Of a stretch of DNA of 37,011 bases, positions 1 to 8,024 are shown piece by piece; position 1 is the first letter of the stretch; every line of letters starts with the position of its first letter. The DNA is taken from positions 1 through 37,011 of the forward strand of contig JABGOU010000038.1 of the NCBI GenBank assembly GCA_018645325.1. The letters run 5' to 3'. Made by a program: the position numbers and the translations under genes. This DNA is from Desulfobacula sp. Its GTDB lineage: Bacteria > Desulfobacterota > Desulfobacteria > Desulfobacterales > Desulfobacteraceae. The notes beneath the pieces are model-generated. The model had not been told where the DNA came from. It was given only the letters and a program-made list of their open reading frames with translations, and ran no database searches.

Positions 1-49
1 AGGGCTTTGTGCAAAATCCCAATATGCTTTTTTTTGTTTCTATCTATTT

Positions 50-559
50 TCATAAACTATTTAATACCTTAATAAACTCATCTGGGAGAGGTGATGGTTT
101 TTCTGTTTTCTGATCCACCACAACAGCCACAATATGACCCAGGGCCGCTATCTTGTTGCTTGTTTTATTCATGGCCTCAAATTTAATGGTAAAACTTGTT
201 TTACCCAGATGATCTGCAAAAACTTTTATACATAATTCATCATCAAACTTAACCGGTGATTTATACTGGCTTTTTGCTTCCACGTAATAAAAATTAAGAT
301 TGTTTTGAAGGAACCTGTTAAAAGAATACCCTATAATTTTCAAGTATTTTAAAAAGGCTGTATCAAACAGGGTAAAATAATTACCAAAAAATACATGGCC
401 ATTGGCATCTGTATCTGAAAATCGAATGTCTGCATTAATGGCGACCTGTTTTTTTTCAGGGGCAGGGTTATCTGAAACCTTTGCGACAGGCTTGTTTTTG
501 AAATCAGTTTTTAATATTTTTTTATGCAAACTCAAAGGCCTTTGGCCAGTCTTGGTCAA
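50..559 (-). CDS. Acyl-CoA thioesterase, YbgC/4HBT (hot-dog) family
   Basis: The protein is about 169 residues and should hydrolyse an acyl-CoA thioester in the cytoplasm; the substrate cannot be told. The hot-dog domain starts near residue 42 with the family pattern RFSDTDANGHVFFGNY, which contains the catalytic-type Asp and the following helix. The first 40 residues are an unusual basic, low-complexity extension. The only available start in frame is TTG at 559, with a TAA just upstream and no clear Shine-Dalgarno, so the true start may lie further in. It lies downstream of tRNA-Pyl on the same strand with an 80-nt gap, and no functional link to Pyl is evident. Family assignment is fairly sure; substrate is unknown. 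Confidence 0.75.
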   Translation of the reverse strand: MTKTGQRPLSLHKKILKTDFKNKPVAKVSDNPAPEKKQVAINADIRFSDTDANGHVFFGNYFTLFDTAFLKYLKIIGYSFNRFLQNNLNFYYVEAKSQYKSPVKFDDELCIKVFADHLGKTSFTIKFEAMNKTSNKIAALGHIVAVVVDQKTEKPSPLPDEFIKVLNSL

Positions 560-639
560 TATTTATGAATTGTCTGTATTTTAAAATGGCCTCTTTTATC
601 ATAATTTACTTTTTTATTATAGTGTATAGTCTGGATAAA

Positions 640-713
640 TGGCGGGAAGCCCGGGAGTTGCACCCGGCTACATGGATTTAGAGTCCATGTGATCTCATGT
701 CGATCCACTCCCC
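640..713 (-). tRNA. pylT: tRNA-Pyl (CUA anticodon), amber decoding
   Basis: On the minus strand this 74-nt sequence folds as a tRNA with the features peculiar to pyrrolysine tRNA. It has a 7-bp acceptor stem beginning GGGGAGT, a D arm closed by GATC/GATC, and only one base between the D and anticodon stems. The anticodon stem is 6 bp (CATGGA/TCCATG) around the loop CTCTAAA, with CTA at 679-681. The variable loop is 3 nt, and the T stem CCGGG/CCCGG encloses TGCAACT, which lacks the usual TTC motif. CCA is encoded. It lies 27 nt after the mtbB stop on the same strand, so the two are probably co-transcribed. It supplies the suppressor needed to read the UAG inside mtbB. Confidence 0.95.
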
Positions 714-740
714 GCATTCAAAATTAATTATGTTAAGGCT

Positions 741-2123
741 TTAAGACGTCCTCGTCATAAACCGTTTGACACAATTGATATCAATATCCAGCACTTTGGC
801 TATGTTGAACTTGGCTTCAATCCCTTTGGGAGAACCCGCAACGGGTGTGATTACACCGATTCCAAGATCAGTCCGTACTTCACTCATAATAACAGGATCT
901 GTAAGATGTTCAATATCAACCGAAAGTTTTTTGGCAACATATGCTTTTGCTTCGTCAATTTTCATGCCTTTGGACATTTGCATTCGGGCAACCAGATCTC
1001 CGGCTCCCCTCATTCCGCCCATTCCAGAGGCATGTGCATGTGTTATTGCCATTCCAAATGGATCGCCTACGCCAACCTACAGGCCGTCCAGGCGGCAAAT
1101 TTCCACCATGGCCTTGGATGACCTCGATACAATATCAACGGGTGGATGGTCTGTCATTGTTACCCCTCCCACACCCATCCCCATATTGACATGGATAGGG
1201 ATATTTGCAATCTCTCCCACGGGTTTCATAAAGGTAATGGTGCGGGCCATATTCCATGCCGATGACTTGCTGGTCTTGGTATTGGCTACAGGGCCGAAAA
1301 TGGTTGCTCCGGCAAGTTCAGCCATTTTTAACTGGTCGTGGGGATACATGCCTGCCAGACGATGACCTTTATACTCCAGCTCGCTGTGCATGCCCATGAC
1401 AAATTCACCTGCCGTGCCGAATTCTATACACATCTCAGGATACTTGTCCCTTAGTTCTTCTGTTGCCAGCAATGCGCCCAGAAAATCAGCATCTCCGGCA
1501 GCGCCTGATGTATCCAGGTTGATACCATCCGCCCCGGATTCATACATCAGGCTTGCAACATATACGATATCCTTGACCAGGTGTTCAACAGAAGCCTCAT
1601 AGGATTCCTGGGCTTCCTTGATCTTTCCCATTGGCATAAGTTCCATGGGATTTGGAAAAGGTCCGTCAGGCTGGCTGTAAAGGCCAAGATTGGGTTGTGC
1701 GCCATAGAATAAAGGAATGTGAGTACCAAGCAGGGCCTGTTCAAGGACAGGCTGTTCAGAGACTGCTATGGGCTTTATGGGCTTGTAACTATAATCCACG
1801 TGGGATAATTCCATGGTATCGGCACCCATCAGTTTTTCATAGATTTGCAGAGCCTGAATCCTGTCTACATTGACCCCGGCGCGCCTTATTTTCAAGGTGC
1901 ATGCATCATAGGTTAAAATAACTTCCTTTCCCGCTTCCACGCTCATAAATTTTTCACGGGCACAGAAAATATCCAGGAGGTGCTCATACTCGTCCCTGGA
2001 GAGGGCGGGCACCTTGGCACGGTCGGCAGCATCCTCGCTTCCCTGGATCAGGTCTGCCATAATTTCATCTTTTGTCACGGAAATGGGGGACCCTCCTCCC
2101 ATCCGGCTAAAATATCGAGCCAT
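741..2123 (-). CDS. mtbB: Dimethylamine:corrinoid methyltransferase MtbB with in-frame UAG (pyrrolysine 349)
   Basis: MtbB moves a methyl group from dimethylamine to its cognate corrinoid protein. Read through the amber codon at 1077-1079, the gene gives 460 residues, close to known MtbB length. The N-terminal 348 residues carry family signatures such as [23 protein letters not shown] and [10 protein letters not shown]. After Pyl349 the frame continues [13 protein letters not shown] and ends at TAA. In methanogen MtbB the pyrrolysine is flanked by nearly the same residues (DGI-Pyl-IGVGDP), so the UAG is a sense codon here and not a mutation. A strong AAGGAGGA site at 2127-2134 precedes the ATG. 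The corrinoid protein and the methyltransferase that accepts the methyl group are not in the window. Confidence 0.95.
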
Positions 2124-2168
2124 GTTTCCTCCTTCTTTTAAATTAAAAGGTGATTAACTCATGAATGA

Positions 2169-2196
2169 ATTATCTTAAAGAAGTTCAGGTTGTCAA
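2169..2196 (-). promoter_or_regulatory. Sigma-70-type promoter of mtbB-pylT
   Basis: On the minus strand a perfect TTGACA (2191-2196) is followed after 16 bp by GATAAT (2169-2174). The predicted start is near 2162, about 40 nt before the mtbB ATG. It separates mtbB from the upstream aminotransferase gene and would also transcribe pylT. Confidence 0.6.
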
Positions 2197-2221
2197 GTTG
2201 TGATTATTTTAAAAAAAAGCT

Positions 2222-3592
2222 CTATTCTCTATCTTTTAAAGCTTTGCTAATGGCTTTACCCAAAATATTTACCATATCATCGATTTGTGATTCAGAAATC
2301 ACCATGGGTGGTGAAAATTGTAAAATATCTCCGATAAGTGGTCGCGTGATCAGACCCATCTTATAGGCAGTGTCCACAACTAAAGGAGCAAGGGGCGGGT
2401 CATATTTTGCTTTGGTTTTTTTGTTTTTTACCAGTTCCACCCCGACCATAAGACCTTTGCCCCGAACATCACCGATAATATCAAGACCAAGGGCCTGGAT
2501 TTTTTCTTTCAAAACCATGCCCATTTTCCCAGCGTTACCCACAAGGTCTTCATTCTCAATTATTTCAAGGTTTTTCAAGCCAACGGCGCAGGCCAGGGGA
2601 TGACCGCTATAGGTAAATCCATGGAAAAATCTTTCCCTTTGCTTAAATGTATCAAATATTTCACCGGAAAGGGCAACTGCTCCCAGCTGAACATAGCCGC
2701 TTGTAATACCTTTTGCCATGGTCATGAGGTCAGGGACTACCCCATCCCAGTGTTCAATACCAAACATTTTTCCAGTCCTGCCAAAGCCGTTAATAACCTC
2801 ATCTGCAATAAAAAGGACATCATTATCAGTGCAGATCTGTCTTATTTTTTCAAAGTATCCGGGCGGTGGTATTAATATTCCACCTGTTCCAATGATGGGT
2901 TCGGCAATAAAAGCAGCAACCCTGTTCCTGCCCAGTTCCGTGATTTTTTCTCCCAGAGCGGATGCACATTCAAGATTGCATGATTCAACTCTTTTCCCCC
3001 AGGGGCACAGGTAGCAATAGGGAGGATCAATATGGGCAAACCCGGGCAGCAAGGGTTCAAATCCTTCATGAAACCCGGGAAGCCTTGTTGCGCAAACTGC
3101 TCCGCATGACACACCATGATAGGCCCGGTTCCGTGTAATGATATAATCTTTGCTGTCCTGTCCTTTCAGAAACCAGTAAAATCTGGTCATTTTGAAAATG
3201 GTATCATTGCTTTCCGATCCACTGGAGGTGAAAAAAATTCTGGCATCTTTGACTGGAACCATTTTACTGATTTTTTGGGCCAATTGGATTGCTGGTACAT
3301 TTGCAAATTCATTAAAGGAATGATAGCTTTCAAGCTGCTCAAACTGTTCAACGGCTGCCTTGGTAAGCTCAGGTCGGCAATGCCCCACAGAACTATACCA
3401 TAAAGCAGCTGTGCCATCGTAATACTCATTGCCTTCCACGTCCCAGACCTTGCACCCTTTTCCTCTGGCAATGATTTTAGCTCCATTTTCCTGCAGAGCC
3501 CAAATGCTTGAGGTTGGATGAAAATAATAATCCTGATCTGCTTTTTTCAGTGCCTGGATTTCAGCCGGCATGAATTTTTTTTCTGTGTCCAT
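2222..3592 (-). CDS. Class III PLP aminotransferase (omega-amine/taurine type)
   Basis: This is a fold-type I, PLP-dependent transaminase of about 456 residues that transfers an amino group, usually a terminal amine, to pyruvate or 2-oxoglutarate. Visible signatures are SSGSESND (cofactor phosphate binding), DEVINGFGRTG (Asp contacting the pyridine ring) and TMAKGITSGY (Schiff-base Lys). A CX2CX8CX3C cluster lies in mid-protein and also occurs in the taurine aminotransferase of this window. The start is placed at 3592 because GGGGA lies 5 nt upstream; an ATG 12 nt earlier has no ribosome site. It stops at TAG. It is transcribed away from the aldehyde:ferredoxin oxidoreductase gene, so the pair could convert an amine to an aldehyde and then an acid. 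The substrate is not known. Confidence 0.8.
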   Translation of the reverse strand: MDTEKKFMPAEIQALKKADQDYYFHPTSSIWALQENGAKIIARGKGCKVWDVEGNEYYDGTAALWYSSVGHCRPELTKAAVEQFEQLESYHSFNEFANVPAIQLAQKISKMVPVKDARIFFTSSGSESNDTIFKMTRFYWFLKGQDSKDYIITRNRAYHGVSCGAVCATRLPGFHEGFEPLLPGFAHIDPPYCYLCPWGKRVESCNLECASALGEKITELGRNRVAAFIAEPIIGTGGILIPPPGYFEKIRQICTDNDVLFIADEVINGFGRTGKMFGIEHWDGVVPDLMTMAKGITSGYVQLGAVALSGEIFDTFKQRERFFHGFTYSGHPLACAVGLKNLEIIENEDLVGNAGKMGMVLKEKIQALGLDIIGDVRGKGLMVGVELVKNKKTKAKYDPPLAPLVVDTAYKMGLITRPLIGDILQFSPPMVISESQIDDMVNILGKAISKALKDRE

Positions 3593-3651
3593 TACAATCC
3601 CCATTAAAAATGAATTTTAATCAAAATTCAACATCTGATTAAAAAAAATAA

Positions 3652-3665
3652 ACTTAAACGATTAA
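3652..3665. promoter_or_regulatory. Candidate operator, copy 1 (ACTTAAACGATTAA)
   Basis: This 14-mer recurs with one change at 4054-4067. It lies 60 nt upstream of the aminotransferase start, downstream of a TTGACA (minus strand, 3705-3710) that probably is the -35 element of that gene. The motif is an approximate dyad. Its function as a regulator site is inferred from the paired placement. Confidence 0.35.
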
Positions 3666-3791
3666 TCCAATATTATATGCTGTATTATTCAATAATAATT
3701 ATCTTGTCAAGTAAATTAACCCGGCTTTCAGGGCCAACGCATGTAAATAATATTGTAATGGTTCAGCCGGTTAAAAAAAGTTATCCCCAAA

Positions 3792-3860
3792 GCCCTGTCT
3801 AATGGATATTTACAGGAGGTTAAGTGAATAGCCTCGAAACAAATATCCATCAGACAGGGC
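3792..3860. repeat. Long hairpin with 20-bp arms in the intergenic region
   Basis: Arms 3792-3811 and 3841-3860 are complementary over 20 positions with one A/C mismatch. They begin GCCCTGTCT and end AGACAGGGC. The 29-nt loop has an inner GAGG/CCTC stem. It lies mid-way in the 520-bp gap between the divergent aminotransferase and oxidoreductase genes, next to neither start codon and without a T run. It may be a cruciform, a mobile repetitive element or part of an RNA. Apart from this hairpin and promoter-like sequences the gap shows no gene. Confidence 0.6.
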
Positions 3861-4021
3861 GGTTTCAGGTGTAAGAGCTGAATAATTACATTGGAAATTT
3901 GATCAGGCATGGTAAACAGATGTTCAAGGAGTCATTACCAGGTAGGCCTGATACAAATTAATGCGTAATAAAGAAAATTATAAAACCGATTACCAAAAAA
4001 CAGAAATCTTTTTGTTTTGGC

Positions 4022-4049
4022 TTGACAAAAACGCTATAAATTATGTTAA
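4022..4049 (+). promoter_or_regulatory. Candidate promoter of the aldehyde:ferredoxin oxidoreductase gene
   Basis: A perfect TTGACA (4022-4027) is followed by only a weak -10 (TGTTAA at 4044-4049, 16-bp spacing). The weak -10 and the repeated motif just after it (4054-4067) suggest that an activator or repressor controls it. Confidence 0.4.
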
Positions 4050-4053
4050 ACTC

Positions 4054-4067
4054 ACTTTAACGATTAA
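4054..4067. promoter_or_regulatory. Candidate operator, copy 2 (ACTTTAACGATTAA)
   Basis: It differs from the 3652-3665 copy at one of 14 positions and is extended on the right to a CTT...AAG dyad. It lies at the predicted transcription start of the oxidoreductase gene. A shared regulator for the divergent pair is an inference. Confidence 0.35.
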
Positions 4068-4114
4068 GTTATTATAAATAGTATTAAGCCAATACATGAT
4101 TTGAGGAGAGACCG

Positions 4115-5863
4115 ATGAAGGGTTTTTATGGAAAATTATTATCAATCGACCTTACGGATCAGTTATTTGATGAAATAGCCATTGAGGAAGAAGTTTTAAA
4201 ACAATATTTAGGGGTCAAGGGATTGGGGGCCTATTTGCTTAATAAATACAATCCGCCACAGGTTCCACCCCTGGACCAGGCCAATAATTTGATTTTCAGC
4301 ACAGGGCCAACAGCTGGAAGCAAGGTATGGGGCTCAAGCAGGTATGGGGTTTTTACCAAATCCCCTTTGACGGGTTTTTTTTCTGAATCCTATTCCGGGG
4401 GAAAAGTGCCCGAAGCCATGGATGCTGCAGGCTATGATGCAGTCATGATCCATGGCATATCAAAAGTTCCAGTGGTCCTTTCCATAGAGCCGGGACAGGT
4501 TGTTTTCAACAATGCCGAAGATTTATGGGGCAAAGATACCTTTGAAACAGAAGCCCTTATTAAAGACAGGTATGTAGACAAGGATAAAATTTTTAAAAAA
4601 AGCGGGGTCCTGGCCATTGGGCCGGCAGCTGAAAACGGTGTATGCTTTGGTATTATCCAGAATGATAACTGGCATTGTGCAGGACGAACCGGTGCCGGTA
4701 CTGTAATGGCATCCAAAAAAATAAAGGGAATCCTCTTCCAGGGAAGCAAAAAAAGAGAATACCATGATGAAAAGGCTCTCAAGTCTTTTGTAAAACATAT
4801 TGCTCAAGAGGGAAAGGATCATCCGGCAGTCAAGGCTTACAAGTCAATGGGAACATCCCAGATGGTAAAGGTTTTGAATAATAACAAGGCCTTTCCGACA
4901 CAATACTGGTCAAAGGGGTATTTTGACAAATGGGAGAATATAAGTGCAGATGCTTTGCACACCCAATGTAATGTGACCCCCACTGGCTGCTCCAAATGTT
5001 TCATGTCCTGCGGAAGACAAACTACCATATTAAAGGGACGTCACAAAGGCATGACTCTTGAGGGCCCGGAATATGAAACCATCTATGCTTTTGGCGGATT
5101 ATGCATGGTTGACAGCATTGAGGAGATAGCTTTTTTCCATGTGTTATGTGATCGCCTGGGAATGGATACCATCACGGCCGGTAATTTGTGCGCCTTTGCC
5201 ATAGAAGCTTCCAAACAAGGTAAAATAGATCTTGATATTGATTATGGGGATGTGATCGGCATAGAAAAACTGCTTCATATGATAGCCAAAAGACAAGGGC
5301 CAGGAGAAATACTTGCCCATGGTATTAAACATGCAGCAAAGCAATGGAACCTGGAGGATATTGCAGTGCATGCCAAGGGGCTGGAACCGGCCGGGTATGA
5401 TCCCAGGGTTTTCAAGGGAATGGGACTTGCTTATGGGGTGTCCGACAGGGGGGCTTGTCATTTGAGAACTACCTTTTATAAACCGGAGCTGGCAGGTATC
5501 AGTCCAATGGACAAGCTTGAAGGGAAAGCTGAAATTTTGATTGATTTTGAAGATCGCCTGACCATTTTTGACACCATGGTTCTCTGTCGTTTTTTCAGGG
5601 ATTTTTACACATGGGAAGAATTAGCGGTCATGATCCATTCATTGACCGGTCTAAAATCCGATAAAACTTCGCTTCAGGAAAAAGCCGGGAATATCGCCCA
5701 GGAGATCAGGAAATTTAATGTCCAGGAAGGATTGACCAGTGATGATGATCGGTTGTCAAAAGGACTGTTCAGAGAACTTACCGACACCAAAGCCAGGTTG
5801 ACCCATGAAGAATATGAATTTATGCTGGCTGAATATTATGAAATAAGGGGCTGGGCAGGTTAA
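4115..5863 (+). CDS. Aldehyde:ferredoxin oxidoreductase, tungstopterin family
   Basis: The 582-residue enzyme should oxidise an aldehyde to the carboxylic acid in the cytoplasm and reduce ferredoxin, using a tungsto-bis-pterin cofactor and one 4Fe-4S cluster. Length and domain order fit the AOR family. The N-terminal domain starts GFYGKLLSIDLT and carries the pterin-binding region GPTAGSKVWGSSRYGVFTKS. Cluster ligands are C292, C295 and C299 (CSKCFMSC) with the fourth at C491 (MVLCRF). GAGGAGA lies 6 nt before the ATG. It is the only plus-strand gene in the first 17 kb, divergent from the aminotransferase and convergent with pylC. The specific aldehyde is unknown; product of the neighbouring aminotransferase is one possibility. 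Confidence 0.92.
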   Translation: MKGFYGKLLSIDLTDQLFDEIAIEEEVLKQYLGVKGLGAYLLNKYNPPQVPPLDQANNLIFSTGPTAGSKVWGSSRYGVFTKSPLTGFFSESYSGGKVPEAMDAAGYDAVMIHGISKVPVVLSIEPGQVVFNNAEDLWGKDTFETEALIKDRYVDKDKIFKKSGVLAIGPAAENGVCFGIIQNDNWHCAGRTGAGTVMASKKIKGILFQGSKKREYHDEKALKSFVKHIAQEGKDHPAVKAYKSMGTSQMVKVLNNNKAFPTQYWSKGYFDKWENISADALHTQCNVTPTGCSKCFMSCGRQTTILKGRHKGMTLEGPEYETIYAFGGLCMVDSIEEIAFFHVLCDRLGMDTITAGNLCAFAIEASKQGKIDLDIDYGDVIGIEKLLHMIAKRQGPGEILAHGIKHAAKQWNLEDIAVHAKGLEPAGYDPRVFKGMGLAYGVSDRGACHLRTTFYKPELAGISPMDKLEGKAEILIDFEDRLTIFDTMVLCRFFRDFYTWEELAVMIHSLTGLKSDKTSLQEKAGNIAQEIRKFNVQEGLTSDDDRLSKGLFRELTDTKARLTHEEYEFMLAEYYEIRGWAG

Positions 5864-5907
5864 ATCCAGCCCGGCAAAGTCATCACTTTACCCTAATATT
5901 GCAAAAG

Positions 5908-7149
5908 TCATGAAGGTTCCATGTCAGGGTTTATTTCATAGGGATTGGTATCAGCTAGAAGAGGCAGGTTGAATTTAACAGCCATGTCATTTAGAATCTG
6001 CTTGTGTTTTTTACTTGTTTCCCGGCGGTTGTTCCCCTTGATGATCAGGGTGGCCACCCATTTGCCGGCGCCTTTTACAAAGCTTGTCAAAGCCTCATCT
6101 GCTCCGAAAAAAAATGTTTCAAAATGAAGCGGGCCGCATGATTTCATTATATTTTCACCTTTGACGCAAATTCCTTTGGGACTTACCATGATATGCTCTA
6201 CAATTATATGTTTTGGTGCATGGTCAAGTTTTTCAGGCAGGGCAGGTGAATCAGGTTTTTTATTCAAGGCCTGATCTGCCAAAATTTTAACCATATTCAC
6301 TCCAGTGGAAGCATAAACCGCCATGGGGGTCTGACTCGGGAATCTGGCATCGATTTCCAGCATTTTCATTACTCCCGTATGCAGGATAACCTCAAAATCC
6401 ATAATACCCTCAAGTTTCATCTCTTGAGCAATGGTTAAAGCCGAGTTTTCAAAATCCCTGATAAGTTCCGGTTCAATCTCAACAGGTGCAGCAACCCTTT
6501 TGCAGTCATAGTTTTCATCCATATAAAGTTCTGTAATCTGAAGGGTTTTATATCTGCTTTTGTTACCAATTATTTCCAGGGAATATGAAGGCCCATTTAT
6601 ATATTCTTCCATTATCCAATGATCTTGTTCTAATTGATCTTTTGGATATGGGATATCAAATGATTTTACCCAGTCCTTTTTTGAAGATATGATTTTAACG
6701 CCATGACTGCCGCTCCCCTTGCTGGGCTTTACCAGAACAGGATAGCCGCATGCAGGCCAGTTCCGGGGTTTTGTAATGGCGAGTTTTGAAAACATATTAT
6801 TTGATCTTTGTTTTGACGACGAAATCTCATATGCTTTAAAGTCAAAACAAAGGGGGGTGGTTGAGCTTTTCTGCCATAGTTTAAGCGTTTCCAGAGCCTT
6901 ATCATTTTCCAGGGCCGGTAGAACAAGGTCAGCTTTTTCAAGAAAAACAGATGCCTTTTTTATCTGACAGATATCAAGTTTGACAAAGACGTCGGCAAGT
7001 CCTTTTGCAGGTGGATCAGAGGTTTTATCCAGCACCATGACTTCAAACCCGGCTTTTTTTGACAAATAGGCAACCTCCACCCCCTGGAGCCCGCCTCCGA
7101 CAATAGCTATTAACAAGATATTCTCCTTTAAAACTAAGGGTCCACTCAT
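5908..7149 (-). CDS. pylC: 3-methylornithine--L-lysine ligase PylC (pyrrolysine biosynthesis)
   Basis: PylC joins (3R)-3-methyl-D-ornithine to the epsilon-amine of lysine with ATP, the second step of pyrrolysine synthesis. The protein has an N-terminal nucleotide-fold start (IAIVGGGLQGVEVAYLSKKAG), which matches PylC proteins. It then has an ATP-grasp core: the lid and Lys motif VLVKPSKGSGSHG, the hinge region IMEEYINGPSYSLE and the Mg-binding stretch LEIDARFPSQTP. The ATG at 7149 overlaps the pylSc stop by 4 nt (ATGA). A TTG at 7116 preceded by AAAGGAG fits PylC N-termini better and may be the true start. It is convergent with the aldehyde oxidoreductase gene. pylB and pylD, the other biosynthesis genes, are not nearby. 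Confidence 0.92.
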   Translation of the reverse strand: MSGPLVLKENILLIAIVGGGLQGVEVAYLSKKAGFEVMVLDKTSDPPAKGLADVFVKLDICQIKKASVFLEKADLVLPALENDKALETLKLWQKSSTTPLCFDFKAYEISSSKQRSNNMFSKLAITKPRNWPACGYPVLVKPSKGSGSHGVKIISSKKDWVKSFDIPYPKDQLEQDHWIMEEYINGPSYSLEIIGNKSRYKTLQITELYMDENYDCKRVAAPVEIEPELIRDFENSALTIAQEMKLEGIMDFEVILHTGVMKMLEIDARFPSQTPMAVYASTGVNMVKILADQALNKKPDSPALPEKLDHAPKHIIVEHIMVSPKGICVKGENIMKSCGPLHFETFFFGADEALTSFVKGAGKWVATLIIKGNNRRETSKKHKQILNDMAVKFNLPLLADTNPYEINPDMEPS

Positions 7150-7988
7150 AGGTTGAGTCGAACGCCATCAAGCCAGGTCAGGCTCCTGGTATATTTGCCC
7201 AATGTATTGCTTTTATCTTTTGCCATTAAAAGTCGTTCAACTCCAAAGCCGATACCAACCCAGGTTTCATTTATTTTCCAGGCATCATCCAGGGGGTGAG
7301 GCCCCATTGCGCCTGATCCAAGTTCCAGGCCATGGGGCTTTTGGGTCACTACATCAATGGTGCTGCCATAAACGGCAGACTCTTCTGTTTCAAGTTCATA
7401 GTCATCAATGTGAGAAGCTTCCATGACAAATCCGGCCAGCTCTTCCAGCCTTGTCTGGCGTTTTTCCATGGGAAGGCCGAATTCACAGACATTCAGCATG
7501 GTAAATTCGCTTGTATGACGGGCGCCTTCTGATTCCTTTCGAAAGCACGAGCCAATCTCAAATATTCCAATGGGCTTTTCCCATATTCTAAGCAGATCCT
7601 TCATGATATAATACAGATGGGGTGCAAGCATGGGGCGCAGACATCGGTTTGAGTCAACCCAGAAAATCTGTTTTGTCAGAGGATGGAAATCTGTGATGGA
7701 CATTTTTTTAAGAAGGCTTTTGGCCATCATGGTGGGCGTGGTTACCTGGACAAAACCCTTTGAGGTTAAAGCCTTTACAAGCTTATCACAAAGAAGGCAA
7801 AATCTTGAACGCCTTTTATTGCTGCGCATTTTTTCCAATTTTATTTTTTGAGTTTTTACCAGAGCTGTTATCAGCATCTGAAAGCTTTTATTTCTCTTAG
7901 TTTCATCCTCAAACTCCTGGGCCAGATTTTTAGTGTCGGCATTTAGTTCCAGCAACCGGTTTTTTTGAGTTTCAGTCCATTTTTTCAT
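7146..7988 (-). CDS. pylS: Pyrrolysyl-tRNA synthetase, catalytic subunit (PylSc)
   Basis: It activates pyrrolysine and charges tRNA-Pyl. The 280 residues correspond to the class II catalytic domain alone, as in other bacteria where the tRNA-binding N-terminal part (PylSn) is a separate protein. Motif 2 is in FEIGSCFRKESEG, and motif 3 is GFGVERLL. The pyrrolysine pocket is well kept: RPMLAPHLY corresponds to the A302/L305/Y306 wall of the Methanosarcina enzyme. N166 and C168 (TMLNVC) match N346 and C348, and Y207 (AVYGST) matches Y384. It follows the choline-sulfatase gene by 36 nt and overlaps pylC. The ribosome site is weak (AGGG, about 10 nt upstream). No PylSn gene is visible in this window. 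Confidence 0.96.
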   Translation of the reverse strand: MKKWTETQKNRLLELNADTKNLAQEFEDETKRNKSFQMLITALVKTQKIKLEKMRSNKRRSRFCLLCDKLVKALTSKGFVQVTTPTMMAKSLLKKMSITDFHPLTKQIFWVDSNRCLRPMLAPHLYYIMKDLLRIWEKPIGIFEIGSCFRKESEGARHTSEFTMLNVCEFGLPMEKRQTRLEELAGFVMEASHIDDYELETEESAVYGSTIDVVTQKPHGLELGSGAMGPHPLDDAWKINETWVGIGFGVERLLMAKDKSNTLGKYTRSLTWLDGVRLNL

Positions 7989-8024
7989 AATAATGCATAC
8001 CCTGTATCAAATAAAAATATTTTG

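Noticed and set aside
766-1365. 199-codon plus-strand open frame opposite mtbB
   Set aside because: It lies wholly antisense to conserved mtbB codons, has no ribosome site and its product has no recognisable motif; it is a shadow of the real gene.
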